A DNA stretch of 64,000 nucleotides. Source: Eutrophovita brisbanensis (lineage in GTDB: Bacteria > Pseudomonadota > Gammaproteobacteria > Burkholderiales > Eutrophovitaceae). The translations under genes were made by a program, and so were the position numbers. Under the pieces are notes generated by a model that saw nothing but the letters and a program-made list of their open reading frames with translations, was not told where the DNA came from and did no database searches. Within the stretch, counting starts at the first letter, position 1; each line of letters opens with the position of its first letter. Positions 1-9,104 of the stretch are shown one piece after another. The DNA is taken from NCBI GenBank assembly GCA_038147395.1, contig JAYQTM010000001.1, positions 992,001 to 1,056,000 of the forward strand. The letters are read 5' to 3'.

Positions 1-1109
1 GGGCGTGGCGGTGCCGCTTTCCCCACGGGTATCAAGTGGAAAACCGTATTAGGTTGCGATTCAAGCCAGAAATACATCGTGTGTAATGCTGACGAAGGTG
101 ATTCGGGAACGTTTTCAGACCGCATGACCATCGAAGGTGATCCCTTGGTGCTGATTGAGGGGATGACGATCGCAGCACTCGCGGTTGGTGCAACAAAAGG
201 GTTTTTATATTTACGATCGGAATACCCGCATGCAGAAAAAGTATTTCTAGAAGCACTCGAGGCGGCTAGAGGCCAAGGTTATTTAGGTGACGATATTTGT
301 GGAAGTGGTCGTGTATTTGATATCGAGCTGCGTCGAGCGGCAGGAGCCTATATCTGTGGCGAGGAGACATCGTTACTAGAAAGTCTGGAGGGTAAGCGTG
401 GCATGGTTCGAGCGAAGCCACCGCTCCCCGCAATTGAGGGTTTATTCGGCAAGCCAACCGTGGTCAACAACGTTGTGACCTTGGCATCGGTTCCTTACAT
501 ATTAGCGAACGGAGCTAAAAGGTCTATAAAGATTATGGAATGGGACGCTCTAAGGGAACGCTGCCGATCCAGCTCGCCGGTAACGTAAAGCGAGGTGGCC
601 TTGTCGAAAAGGCGTTTGGTGTGACGCTTAGAGAGCTGCTCATGGACTTCGGTGGCGGCTCTGCTTCGGGTAGACCAATCAGGGCTGTGCAGGTTGGTGG
701 TCCACTGGGAGCTTACATTCCTGAGAGTCAATTTGACATGCCATTTGAATACGAGACGTTTTCTCAAAACGGTGCCATGTTAGGTCATGGCGGAATCGTT
801 GTTTTTGACGACACTGTGGATATGGCTCGTATGGCGAGATTTGCGATGGAATTTTGTGCGATCGAGTCATGCGGTAAGTGTACGCCTTGTCGCATCGGAT
901 CAACCCGTGGGATGGAGACGATTGACAAGATTATTGCCGGAGAGGACCGTGCCGCTAATGCCGAGTTAGTCGAGGACTTATGCGACACGATGCTAAACGG
1001 CTCTTTGTGTGCGTTGGGTGGCATGATTCCATTCCCTGTCATGAGCGCGATGAAGCATTTTCCTGAAGATTTTTGTCTAGAACCTGGTTTGGAGAAAACC
1101 GCCGCTTAG
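1..1109 (+). CDS. fdsB: NAD-dependent formate dehydrogenase, beta (NuoF-like) subunit; 5' partial and frameshifted
   Basis: This is the diaphorase subunit of soluble FdsABG formate dehydrogenase, which carries FMN and an Fe-S cluster and passes electrons to NAD+. The 5' end lies outside the window. The first visible codons encode the FMN/NADH-binding motif GRGGAAFPTGIKW, and the C-terminal part has the [4Fe-4S] motif ESCGKCTPCRIG followed by CALGG. The reading frame breaks near 514-524: frame 1 is in family register to GCT AAA, and from about 519 the family sequence (YKDYGMGRSKGTLPIQLAGN) continues in frame 3. One extra A in the AAAA run would restore a single frame. Either the assembly dropped a base or the gene is broken. 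fdsA follows after 20 bp. Identity is sure; intactness is not. Confidence 0.9.
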
Positions 1110-1129
1110 GTGGATGAGGGCATTACGAT

Positions 1130-3979
1130 ATGAGTACATCAACTTGGAGAGATTTAGGGACACCAAAAAGAAAATCAGAGGTTTTTGTTGATTTGATTGT
1201 TGATGGTGTTGAAGTTTCTGTTCCAGAGGGCACCTCTGTCATGCGTGCAGCCTCAGAGGCCGGCCTCTCGATTCCAAAGCTTTGTGCTACGGAAAGTCTT
1301 GAAGCGTTCGGTTCGTGTCGACTTTGCCTCGTCGAAATCGAGGGGCGCCGCGGCTACCCCGCCTCGTGTACGACGCCTGTAGAGGCCGGTATGGTCGTTC
1401 GCACCCAGACTTCTAAACTGGCGAAGCTGCGTCGAGAGGTGATGGAGTTGTATATTTCGGATCATCCACTTGATTGCTTGACCTGCTCCGCAAACGGTAA
1501 CTGTGAATTACAGGACATGGCTGGTGCGGTCGGGTTACGTGAAGTTCGTTACGGGTTTGAAGGAAAGAATCACCTTGATGCGCCCAAAGATGAGTCCAAT
1601 CCATACTTTACGTTTGATGCTTCAAAGTGCATTGTCTGTTCTCGGTGTGTTCGAGCGTGCGAGGAGACACAGGGAACGTTTGCTCTAACAATTGACAGTC
1701 GCGGGTTCGTGTCGTCGGTTTCAGCGGGACAAAAAGAGTCATTTCTAGAGTCAGAATGTGTCAGTTGCGGTGCGTGCGTCGCTGCATGCCCAACGGCAAC
1801 GTTAATGGAAAAATCTGTTGTCGAGCAGGGGCAGCCGGACCGAAGCGTTATCACGACATGTGCCTACTGCGGTGTTGGGTGCTCTTTCAAGGCGGAGGTC
1901 AAAGGGAACGATGTCGTTAGGATGGTCCCGGATTTTGATGGAAAAGCGAACCGCGGTCATTCTTGTGTCAAAGGTCGATTTGCTTTTGGATATGCAACGC
2001 ACAAGGATCGCATTACGAAACCCATGATTCGAGAAAACATTTCGGATCCATGGCGTGAAGTGTCATGGGACGAAGCAATCTCACATGCGGCCTCCGAGTT
2101 TAAGCGAATACAAGAGAAGTATGGCAAGGGTTCTGTTGGGGGTATCACATCTTCACGCTGCACCAACGAGGAAACCTATCTTGTTCAAAAATTGATTCGG
2201 GCAGCGTTTGGTAACAATAACGTTGATACATGCGCTCGAGTGTGCCACTCACCGACAGGTTATGGCCTAAAAACAACTTTAGGTGAATCAGCTGGAACTC
2301 AGGATTTTGATTCTGTCATGGACATGGATGTCGCTATAGTCATTGGGGCGAATCCTACTGACGGCCATCCAGTGTTTGCCTCTCGGCTTAAGAAGCGATT
2401 GCGTCAAGGTGCGAAGTTGATCGTGGTCGACCCAAGAAAGATCGATCTTGTTGATGGCCCGCATGTTAAAGCGAGCCATCATCTGAAACTTCGTCCTGGA
2501 ACGAACGTTGCGATCGTGAATTCAATAGCGCATGTTATTTACAGTGAGGGACTACACGATAAACAATTCATACAGGAGCGATGCGAGAAAGCTGACTTCG
2601 ATAAGTGGGTAAGTTTTATCTCACAAGAGAAAAACTCACCGGAGTCGCTAGAAGAGGTCACTGGGGTGCCCGCGGCTGAAGTTCGCGCGGCTGCTCGGCT
2701 CTACGCAGGATGTCGAAACGGTGCAATTTATTACGGACTCGGTGTGACTGAGCACAGCCAGGGTTCAACTATGGTTATGGGTATTGCGAACCTTGCGATG
2801 CTCACGGGCAATATCGGTCGACCCGGAGTTGGCGTCAATCCGCTTCGTGGGCAAAATAATGTTCAGGGCGCTTGTGATATGGGGTCTTTCCCTCATGAGT
2901 TACCTGGCTATCGTCATTTATCAGATAGCGTGACGCGTGAGCTTTTCGAAAGCGAGTGGAATGTGTCGATCAATCCGGAACCCGGGTTTCGTATTCCAAA
3001 CATGTTAGACGCAGCGCACTCGAATGAATTTATGGGGATCTACGTACAGGGTGAGGACATTGCTCAGTCCGATCCGAACACACAACACGTCACATCCGCG
3101 CTAGAAGCGATGGAGTGCGTTGTGGTCCAGGACATATTCCTCAACGAGACAGCGAAGTTCGCTCATGTGTTTTTGCCAGGAGCATCGTTTCTTGAAAAAG
3201 ACGGTACATTCACGAATGCTGAGCGGCGAATTTCACGTGTGCGTAAGGTCATGGATCCGCTAAGTGGTAAGGCCGATTGGGAGGTTACCGTCATGCTCTC
3301 AAATGCACTCGGTTATCCGATGAACTACACTCATCCTTCACAAGTCATGGACGAGATTGCTCGTCTGACGCCAACTTTCACTGGGGTCAGCTATAAAAAG
3401 CTCGATGAAGGAAGCATTCAATGGCCTTGTAATGAAGTCTCGCCTGACGGTACACCTGTCATGCATACAGTCGATTTCACTCGAGGGCTGGGCAAGTTTA
3501 TGGTCACGGAGTATGTTCCGACCAACGAGCGCTCTTCAAGGAAGTTTCCGTTAATTCTCACAACCGGCCGAATTCTAAGCCAGTACAACGTTGGCGCCCA
3601 AACACGCCGAACCGAAAATGTGGTGTGGTTCGATGAGGACCGACTGGAGATTCATCCGAGTGACGCCGAGATGCGTGGAATTAGCACAGATGATTGGGTC
3701 GGTATTCGAAGCCGCGCGGGTGAAACTGTGCTTCGGGCTCGCGTTACTGAGCGAGTTCAGCCAGGAGTTGTCTACACGACATTCCATTTCCCAGAGTCAG
3801 GCGCAAATGTTATTACGACCGACAACTCGGATTGGGCGACTAATTGTCCTGAATATAAAGTGACTGCGGTTGAGGTCGAGCCAGTAACGCAACCAGCTGA
3901 GTGGCAAAAGAAATTTCGAGAGTTCAGCGAAGAGCAGCTTAATCACTTGGCCAAAGCGGGTGAGGCGGAGCGTGTCTAA
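1130..3979 (+). CDS. fdsA: NAD-dependent formate dehydrogenase, catalytic alpha subunit
   Basis: This is the molybdenum catalytic subunit (949 aa) that oxidises formate to CO2 at a bis-MGD centre in the cytoplasm. The N-terminus has a [2Fe-2S] domain (C52, C63, C66, C80), an HxxxCxxCxxxxxC cluster (H112, C116, C119, C125) and a two-cluster ferredoxin region (C167-C177, C210-C220). A further [4Fe-4S] motif at C244, C247, C251 opens the molybdopterin oxidoreductase domain. Cys372 in CARVCH is the expected Mo ligand, the position of selenocysteine in E. coli FdhF, so this is the Cys form. The C-terminus is a molybdopterin-dinucleotide binding domain. It belongs to the fdsB-fdsA-fdhD-fdsD operon. 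Confidence 0.96.
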   Translation: MSTSTWRDLGTPKRKSEVFVDLIVDGVEVSVPEGTSVMRAASEAGLSIPKLCATESLEAFGSCRLCLVEIEGRRGYPASCTTPVEAGMVVRTQTSKLAKLRREVMELYISDHPLDCLTCSANGNCELQDMAGAVGLREVRYGFEGKNHLDAPKDESNPYFTFDASKCIVCSRCVRACEETQGTFALTIDSRGFVSSVSAGQKESFLESECVSCGACVAACPTATLMEKSVVEQGQPDRSVITTCAYCGVGCSFKAEVKGNDVVRMVPDFDGKANRGHSCVKGRFAFGYATHKDRITKPMIRENISDPWREVSWDEAISHAASEFKRIQEKYGKGSVGGITSSRCTNEETYLVQKLIRAAFGNNNVDTCARVCHSPTGYGLKTTLGESAGTQDFDSVMDMDVAIVIGANPTDGHPVFASRLKKRLRQGAKLIVVDPRKIDLVDGPHVKASHHLKLRPGTNVAIVNSIAHVIYSEGLHDKQFIQERCEKADFDKWVSFISQEKNSPESLEEVTGVPAAEVRAAARLYAGCRNGAIYYGLGVTEHSQGSTMVMGIANLAMLTGNIGRPGVGVNPLRGQNNVQGACDMGSFPHELPGYRHLSDSVTRELFESEWNVSINPEPGFRIPNMLDAAHSNEFMGIYVQGEDIAQSDPNTQHVTSALEAMECVVVQDIFLNETAKFAHVFLPGASFLEKDGTFTNAERRISRVRKVMDPLSGKADWEVTVMLSNALGYPMNYTHPSQVMDEIARLTPTFTGVSYKKLDEGSIQWPCNEVSPDGTPVMHTVDFTRGLGKFMVTEYVPTNERSSRKFPLILTTGRILSQYNVGAQTRRTENVVWFDEDRLEIHPSDAEMRGISTDDWVGIRSRAGETVLRARVTERVQPGVVYTTFHFPESGANVITTDNSDWATNCPEYKVTAVEVEPVTQPAEWQKKFREFSEEQLNHLAKAGEAERV

Positions 3980-3989
3980 CTAAACCCGC

Positions 3990-4790
3990 ATGGCCACATC
4001 GCTAAAGGAGTTAGATGCCATCAAGTGGACACTAGATGGCGGCCGTAGCTTGGAACGGAACACCGTTGCTGAGGAGGTCCCCTTGGCTCTCGTGTACAAC
4101 GGGGAACCCTTTGCTGTGATGATGTTGAGTCCCACTGATCTCGATGACTTCGTCATCGGTTTTTCCTTTACAGAGGGTGTCGTCGACAAAGTATCAGATG
4201 TTTCGGCTATAGAGTATGTTGAGAGTGAAAAGGGTATTTCCGCCTATATGAGTATTCCGAAGCAGCAGGCGAAAAGAATGGCTCATAGGAAAAGGAGTTT
4301 AGCGGGCCGAAGTGGCTGCGGGATCTGTGGTGAAGAGACAATTGAAACCGTGATGGGTAGAACTGAAGTGGTGAGTAATGAGGTTCGTATTCCTAGTGCT
4401 TCCGTTCAAAAAGCGATCCGCTCGCTCAATGAGCTGCAAACGTTGAACAAGGAGGCAGGAACACTTCACGGTGCGGCTTGGTCTGACCTCGATGGTTGCA
4501 TCAAGCTGTTAAGAGAGGACGTTGGTCGGCATAACGCGCTGGATAAACTTATTGGGGCGCTGATGAGTGACTCCGGAAGCGTCGCAACATCTGGGTTCGT
4601 GCTAATGACAAGTCGGGCGAGTTATGAGTTGGTCGCGAAGTGCTCAAGGGCAAACTTGGCCGTTATGGTAGCTGTTTCTGGCCCCACGACGCTTGCAATC
4701 AATACGGCGAATCAGTCCGGTGTGACACTGATTGGATTCGCTCGCGATGGCCGACAAACAATTTACGCCAATGAGGCGAGAATTAAGTAA
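3990..4790 (+). CDS. fdhD: formate dehydrogenase accessory sulfurtransferase FdhD (FdsC)
   Basis: FdhD-family proteins pass sulfur from a cysteine desulfurase to the bis-MGD cofactor of formate dehydrogenase, and without it the enzyme is inactive. The 266-aa product has the family CxxC motif (C110-G-I-C113, in SGCGICGEE) and the conserved LREDVGRHNALDKLIG segment. The start is ATG, 10 bp after the fdsA stop, inside the fds operon. In fdsGBACD nomenclature this is fdsC. Typical length, nothing unusual. Confidence 0.95.
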   Translation: MATSLKELDAIKWTLDGGRSLERNTVAEEVPLALVYNGEPFAVMMLSPTDLDDFVIGFSFTEGVVDKVSDVSAIEYVESEKGISAYMSIPKQQAKRMAHRKRSLAGRSGCGICGEETIETVMGRTEVVSNEVRIPSASVQKAIRSLNELQTLNKEAGTLHGAAWSDLDGCIKLLREDVGRHNALDKLIGALMSDSGSVATSGFVLMTSRASYELVAKCSRANLAVMVAVSGPTTLAINTANQSGVTLIGFARDGRQTIYANEARIK

Positions 4791-4801
4791 CGGAGTTGAA
4801 T

Positions 4802-5020
4802 ATGAATGGTGATCAGTTAGTTCGGATGATTAATGACATATCTGGCTTCTTTGTTTCTGAGTCTGATCAGAATGAAGCGGTTGAGGGAGTCGTGGGGCAT
4901 GTCACTAAATTTTGGGATCCGAGGATGAGGTCTCAGATCGTGAGTCACGTGGCGCAAACTGATGGTGCGGGGCTGACGGAATTATCAAGACTCGCGGTTA
5001 ATCGTTTAGGGGAAAAGTAA
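4802..5020 (+). CDS. fdsD: formate dehydrogenase delta subunit
   Basis: This is a small FdsD-family protein, the last gene of the fdsGBACD arrangement. It is a minor subunit or assembly factor of NAD-linked formate dehydrogenase. The 72-aa sequence shows the family features LVRMINDISGFF and HVTKFWDPRMR. I chose ATG 4802 because CGGAG at 4791-4795 lies 6 bp upstream; an in-frame TTG at 4796 would add two residues. The stop is 3 bp from the stop of convergent msrB. Confidence 0.9.
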   Translation: MNGDQLVRMINDISGFFVSESDQNEAVEGVVGHVTKFWDPRMRSQIVSHVAQTDGAGLTELSRLAVNRLGEK

Positions 5021-5023
5021 CGA

Positions 5024-5428
5024 TTAGTCTTCCTCGTCAGGTTTAAAGCGCAGCGCGGTACCATTATTGCAGTAGCGCAGACCTGTTGGGGCTGGTCCGT
5101 CGTTAAAGACGTGACCGTGATGACCACCACAAGTGGCACAGTGGTACTCTGTTCGGGTCATCAAAAATTTTCTGTCGGTTTTTGTTTCAAACACATCATT
5201 TAACGATGTATAAAAACTGGGCCAGCCTGTTCCACTGTCAAATTTCATGTCCGAAGAAAACAGTGCTGTACCGCAGCCGGCACAGGAAAAAATTCCTCGT
5301 CGTTTTTCATTATTTAGCGGATGGCTAAAACTTGGCTCTGTTCCTTCCTCCCGCAAAATGCGGTATTCCTCTGAATTCAGTTCGATTTTCCATTGTTCCT
5401 CTGTTTTGATGATTTTGTCCATAATCAC
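5024..5428 (-). CDS. msrB: peptide-methionine (R)-S-oxide reductase MsrB
   Basis: MsrB reduces methionine-R-sulfoxide in proteins. The 134-aa product has the zinc tetrad C49/C52/C97/C100, the SGTGWPSF substrate loop, HGHVFNDGP, and the catalytic Cys120 in RYCNNG. Two starts are possible: GTG at 5428 overlaps the moeA stop as GTGA, which favours coupled translation; ATG at 5422 removes two residues. It is the last gene of a minus-strand moaA-moeA-msrB unit. There is no signal peptide, so it is the cytoplasmic form. Confidence 0.95.
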   Translation of the reverse strand: MIMDKIIKTEEQWKIELNSEEYRILREEGTEPSFSHPLNNEKRRGIFSCAGCGTALFSSDMKFDSGTGWPSFYTSLNDVFETKTDRKFLMTRTEYHCATCGGHHGHVFNDGPAPTGLRYCNNGTALRFKPDEED

Positions 5429-6693
5429 ACCAGTCCACGGATCAATTGCACATCAACAATTTCTCCCGCATCAACGCGCCCCATATCTGTGGGAAGTACG
5501 ATAAAGCAGTGTGCTTGGCTCATTGATGAGAGGATTCCAGAACCTTGGTTTCCAGTAGGTTTCACCGTCCATTCGCCGTCAGCCGATTGCTCGAGGATGC
5601 CCCGTTGAAACTCGGTTCTACCTGGTGCTTTCTTTAGCGCTTCCGTTACACGTGCCTTAAATGCAGGAACGGGCGTTTGATGGGTCTGTCCCTGTAATGT
5701 TTTCAGTGCAACCTGGACAAATTGATAAAACGTGACCATGACGGCTACTGGATTACCGGGCAGGCCAAAGAAGTGGGATGTTCCGATTTTCCCAAACGCT
5801 AACGGCCTACCTGGCTTCATCGCAATTTTCCAAAATAACACTTCGCCAAGTTTATCGAGGATCGGTTTAACAAAATCAGCCTCGCCAACCGAGACGCCAC
5901 CACTCGTGATCACAACGTCAGCAATACTGGTCGAGTCCGAGAACGCACGCTCAACGTCTTCAGGAGTGTCTCGAATGACGCCCATATCGATGAGTTCGCA
6001 ACCCAGTTCGCTGAGCATGCCAAAAATAGTATATCGGTTGCTGTCATATATTTGACCTTCACCAAGAGGAGTCCCTACGCCAATGAGTTCATCTCCTGTG
6101 GAAAAAAATGCAACTCGTAATTTTCGGTAGACACTAATTTCAGTAATGCCAAGAGATGCGATTAAGCCCAAATCAGCTGGTCTGATCTTGTGTCCCTTGG
6201 TGAGCGCTGGAGCTCCGAGTTTTAAATCTTCTCCCGCCTTTCTCGTATTTGCGCCCGCTGGAAAATAGTCCACTAGGACGGAATCTCCATCTCTCTCAGC
6301 GCGCTCTTGCATGACCACGGTGTCTGCCCCATCTGGAATCACAGCGCCAGTCATGATGCGCACTGCTTGACCACTTTCAACATGCCCTTGAAAGGGTTGT
6401 CCAGCAAACGCGGTACCAATGACTGCGAGCTTTGACTTTTCTCCCTCTTTTAGATCAATGCCCTTCATCGCATATCCGTCCATTGCAGAGTTATCATGCT
6501 GGGGGACGTTGACAGGGGAGATGACATTTTCAGACAGGACTCGTCCTAGCGAGTCTCTGATTGATACTTTCTCTGAGCTTGTGACAGGTTCAAGAAAATT
6601 CGCAATGTATTTCCTCGCCTGATCGACAGGCATCGAGTTTGGGTCATAGTCTGAGTCTTGGGAGAGTGCTTTAAGGTTTTCCTTCGAGGTCAT
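5425..6693 (-). CDS. moeA: molybdopterin molybdenumtransferase MoeA
   Basis: MoeA inserts molybdate into adenylylated molybdopterin, giving Mo cofactor. The 422-aa protein has family segments in order: the N-terminal DNSAMDGYAM, the ITSGGVSVGEAD molybdate/MPT-binding motif near the middle, the MKPGRPLAFG/FGLPGNPVAV region, and a C-terminal beta-barrel domain. It lies 6 bp after moaA on the minus strand and overlaps msrB by 4 bp. Its product is needed by FdsA, encoded next door. Confidence 0.96.
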   Translation of the reverse strand: MTSKENLKALSQDSDYDPNSMPVDQARKYIANFLEPVTSSEKVSIRDSLGRVLSENVISPVNVPQHDNSAMDGYAMKGIDLKEGEKSKLAVIGTAFAGQPFQGHVESGQAVRIMTGAVIPDGADTVVMQERAERDGDSVLVDYFPAGANTRKAGEDLKLGAPALTKGHKIRPADLGLIASLGITEISVYRKLRVAFFSTGDELIGVGTPLGEGQIYDSNRYTIFGMLSELGCELIDMGVIRDTPEDVERAFSDSTSIADVVITSGGVSVGEADFVKPILDKLGEVLFWKIAMKPGRPLAFGKIGTSHFFGLPGNPVAVMVTFYQFVQVALKTLQGQTHQTPVPAFKARVTEALKKAPGRTEFQRGILEQSADGEWTVKPTGNQGSGILSSMSQAHCFIVLPTDMGRVDAGEIVDVQLIRGLV

Positions 6694-6699
6694 TTTTTG

Positions 6700-7737
6700 C
6701 TATCCACCGATGTAAGACATTTCAATTTTTCTTAAGCTACTGGTTTCTGCTGTTCTGATTTCAGAATAGTTGTCCGAGCGTTTACTCCACGTTTTGGAGA
6801 TCAAATTTGATATTTGCTCATCCGTTGCACCGGTCCTTAGCAGCATTCGAAGGTCTGTTCCCTCGGTTGCGAAAAGACACGTGTATATTGATCCCTCTGC
6901 TGATAAACGAGCCCTAGTACACGAGCGGCAGAAAGCTTGCGTGACTGAGGAGATAAATCCGATTTCACCTGATCCGTCCAGGTATCTCCATCGTTCAGCG
7001 ACTTCTCCTTCATAGTTTGCTTCGATTGGTTCAATGGGAAACACTTCGTTGATTTGAGCGGCCAGAGTTTTTGAGGCAACGACCCGATCCATGTCCCACC
7101 CGTTGGTTGAGCCAACATCCATGAATTCAATGAAGCGGACAATGTGTCCGGATCCTTTGAAATGCTTGGCCATAGCAACGACATCCTGATCGTTTGTCCC
7201 TCCTTTAACGACCATGTTAACTTTGATAGGCGAAAATCCGACTTTGTCCGCTTCCTCGATCCCCTCTAGCACTTTAGAGACGCTGACGTTCATGTCATTC
7301 ATCATTTTGAATGTCGCGTCGTTCAGGGAGTCGAGGCTTACAGTGATTCTCTTTAGTCCGGAATCTTTTAGAAGCTGTGCTTTTTGTTTCAACAAAGTTG
7401 CATTCGTTGTCAGTGTTAAATCCAAGTTATGATCGGTGGCGATCATCGCCAGTAACTTTTCTAACTCTTTTCGTAATAGGGGTTCGCCGCCAGTGATGCG
7501 AATCTTTTCAACGCCGTGGTGTTTAAAGATGCCGACGAGTCGATTTATTTCATCAAATGACAAGAGCTGAGTTCTCTCGAGAAACTTGAAATTTCGGTCG
7601 TAAACACTCTTAGGCATGCAATACGTGCATCTGAAATTACAGCGATCCGTGACCGAAATTCGTAAGTCTCGTAGTGGTCGTTTTCTCGAGTCGAGTGTTA
7701 CGTGATTTAATTCGTGAGTAAAATCTGTTGCTGCCAT
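6700..7737 (-). CDS. moaA: GTP 3',8-cyclase MoaA
   Basis: This radical SAM enzyme catalyses the first step of molybdopterin synthesis from GTP. The N-terminal SAM cluster is C33xxxC37xxC40 (CNFRCTYC). The C-terminal second [4Fe-4S] cluster is seen in FCRSCTRARLSAEGSIYTC, and the protein ends in the conserved GG tail (345 aa). It is the first gene of moaA-moeA-msrB, divergent from moaD across 128 bp. No moaC is visible in the window, so the next step must be encoded elsewhere. Confidence 0.96.
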   Translation of the reverse strand: MAATDFTHELNHVTLDSRKRPLRDLRISVTDRCNFRCTYCMPKSVYDRNFKFLERTQLLSFDEINRLVGIFKHHGVEKIRITGGEPLLRKELEKLLAMIATDHNLDLTLTTNATLLKQKAQLLKDSGLKRITVSLDSLNDATFKMMNDMNVSVSKVLEGIEEADKVGFSPIKVNMVVKGGTNDQDVVAMAKHFKGSGHIVRFIEFMDVGSTNGWDMDRVVASKTLAAQINEVFPIEPIEANYEGEVAERWRYLDGSGEIGFISSVTQAFCRSCTRARLSAEGSIYTCLFATEGTDLRMLLRTGATDEQISNLISKTWSKRSDNYSEIRTAETSSLRKIEMSYIGG

Positions 7738-7865
7738 AGGAGCATAAAAAACATCAATAAACTAAAGCGTTATCATTATATACAAATGAACACAACGGGG
7801 CCCTTCGTGAAGCGGCTTCTGATCGTGATTTTTATTAATTCTCACGGTGGTAAAAAAGTAAAGTT

Positions 7866-8123
7866 ATGAGAATCAAAGTTTTATTTTTCGCGAAACTGCG
7901 AGAGGTCTTTGGTGTTGGATCTGAGGATTTAGATATTTCCTCAGATGAGTGTCGAGTTTCTTCGGTATTAGCTCAGTTGCGCGATAGAGGTGACGTCTGG
8001 GCTAATGAACTTGGAGATGACAAATCTTATCGGGTCGCAATTAATCAGGAAATGACCTCTGAGGATCTACTCCTAAAGGAGGGAGATGAAGTTGCATTGT
8101 TTCCTCCCGTTACGGGTGGTTAA
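7866..8123 (+). CDS. moaD: molybdopterin synthase sulfur carrier subunit MoaD
   Basis: MoaD is the ubiquitin-like small subunit of MPT synthase, carrying the thiocarboxylate that becomes the dithiolene sulfur. The 85-aa protein has the beta-grasp pattern (IKVLFFAKLRE at the start) and ends in the obligatory GG (PPVTGG). moaE starts 2 bp later, so the two subunits are probably co-translated. The ribosome site is weak (GTAAAG before ATG). Confidence 0.95.
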   Translation: MRIKVLFFAKLREVFGVGSEDLDISSDECRVSSVLAQLRDRGDVWANELGDDKSYRVAINQEMTSEDLLLKEGDEVALFPPVTGG

Positions 8124-8125
8124 CG

Positions 8126-8587
8126 ATGTCCTCGGTACGTGTTCAGACTGAAGATTTTGATGTAAGCGCTGAAATGCTTACGCTTCGGAAGCGGAATCCA
8201 AAAATTGGCGCTGTCGCGAGCTTCGTTGGCGTCGTTCGCGACCTGAATGACGGAGACTCTGTGTCTACGCTCACGCTAGAGCACTATCCGGGAATGACAG
8301 AGAAGTCACTCGAGGCAATTGTTCAGCAAGCAAAAGAGCGATGGGATATTTACGATGCTTTGATTGTTCATCGTGTGGGAACAATGCGCCCGCTCGATCA
8401 GATCGTGCTTGTTATCGTCACGAGTGCTCACCGTGGGGAGTCCTTCGAGGCGTGTGAATTCCTTATGGATTATTTAAAGACCAGGGCGCCTTTTTGGAAA
8501 AAAGAGGTAACACCTGAGGGAGAGCGGTGGGTAGATGCTCGAAGTAGTGATGATGTCGCGGCAAAACGATGGGAGCAGGCAAAGTAG
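8126..8587 (+). CDS. moaE: molybdopterin synthase catalytic subunit MoaE
   Basis: MoaE is the large subunit of MPT synthase and converts cyclic pyranopterin to molybdopterin using MoaD thiocarboxylate. The 153-aa protein shows GAVASFVGVVRD, HRVGTMRPLDQIV, AHRGESFEACEFLMDYLKTRAPFWKKE and the conserved lysines of that last block. It follows moaD by 2 bp and precedes the ModE-like gene by 1 bp, so all three are probably one transcript. Confidence 0.95.
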   Translation: MSSVRVQTEDFDVSAEMLTLRKRNPKIGAVASFVGVVRDLNDGDSVSTLTLEHYPGMTEKSLEAIVQQAKERWDIYDALIVHRVGTMRPLDQIVLVIVTSAHRGESFEACEFLMDYLKTRAPFWKKEVTPEGERWVDARSSDDVAAKRWEQAK

Positions 8588-8588
8588 T

Positions 8589-8933
8589 ATGTGTGACGCG
8601 CTTAAACCACAGCTCAAAATTAGTTTCCGGAAATCAATTGCAATGGGGCCCGGAAAAGCTGCGCTTTTAGAGTCGATTGATTCCTGTGGTTCCATTTCTT
8701 CGGCAGCTAGATCCCTGGGTATGTCCTATCGGCGAGCCTGGGTGTTGGTTGACACCATGAATGCCTGTTTCAGCGCACCTCTTGTTGAGACGTTAACGGG
8801 CGGCACGAGAGGAGGAGGCGCTCGTGTGACAACATTTGGTAAGCAGATTTTGTTATCTTACCGCGCCATGGAACGCAAGGCGTCTGCGAGTGTGGCTCAA
8901 GAGATGGAAGATTTTTCACGTTTTATGCAGTGA
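8589..8933 (+). CDS. modE: short ModE-type molybdate-responsive regulator (HTH domain only)
   Basis: This is a winged-helix DNA-binding protein of the ModE N-terminal family (LysR-like HTH). The 114 residues include the family pattern FRKSIAMGPGKAALLESID, SISSAARSLGMSYRRAW and GGTRGGGARVTTFG. Full ModE (about 260 aa in E. coli) has two C-terminal molybdate-binding TOBE/Mop domains, and none is present here. The start at ATG 8589 gives a normal N-terminus and lies 1 bp after the moaE stop. A matching operator lies 18 bp downstream, in front of modBCA. It probably represses mod genes; how it senses molybdate is unclear. Confidence 0.85.
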   Translation: MCDALKPQLKISFRKSIAMGPGKAALLESIDSCGSISSAARSLGMSYRRAWVLVDTMNACFSAPLVETLTGGTRGGGARVTTFGKQILLSYRAMERKASASVAQEMEDFSRFMQ

Positions 8934-8939
8934 ACATTA

Positions 8940-8974
8940 TTGACATGAAGCGCTATATCGAGTTAAATATAACG
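8940..8974 (+). promoter_or_regulatory. promoter with overlapping ModE-type operator upstream of modBCA
   Basis: A sigma70-like -35 box TTGACA (8940-8945) and a -10-like TTAAAT (8963-8968) are separated by 17 bp. Overlapping spacer and -10 is an inverted repeat: CGCTATAT (8951-8958), an 8-bp spacer, and ATATAACG (8967-8974). The half-sites match the CGnTATAT/ATATAnCG form known for E. coli ModE operators. A repressor here would block polymerase directly. The site follows the modE stop by 18 bp. Confidence 0.75.
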
Positions 8975-9026
8975 ACCGACGCAGTTGCGCGTGGTAAAGC
9001 CTTACTACTCCTTTCGAAGAAGCACG

Positions 9027-9056
9027 AAAATGGCGCCCAAAAGGCGCCATTTTTTT
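9027..9056 (+). terminator. intrinsic terminator between the ModE-type operator and modB
   Basis: Arms AAAATGGCGCC (9027-9037) and GGCGCCATTTT (9043-9053) pair perfectly around a CAAAA loop, and a T run follows. This is a strong rho-independent terminator, probably usable from both strands because of the A run. It could simply end the moaD-moaE-modE transcript. However, it also lies inside the leader of any modB transcript from the 8940 promoter. Confidence 0.9.
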
Positions 9057-9104
9057 CATTAAAAACAATATGTTGTTCACGGTTATTAAACTGAAAAACA
9101 CAAC

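Noticed and set aside
514..530. Programmed -1 ribosomal frameshift in fdsB
   Set aside because: The sequence GCT AAA AGG is not a canonical X XXY YYZ slippery site, and no such recoding is known to me for FdsB; a missing base explains it more simply.
7738..7865. Possible ModE operator (CGTTAT followed by TATATAC) in the moaA-moaD intergenic region
   Set aside because: Only one half-site resembles the consensus; the partner half is absent. The 8951-8974 site is far better.
8945..9094. Open frame of 49 codons starting ATG inside the mod promoter region and crossing the terminator hairpin
   Set aside because: Its start lies in the -35/operator region and its sequence runs through the hairpin; no ribosome site and no recognisable protein features.
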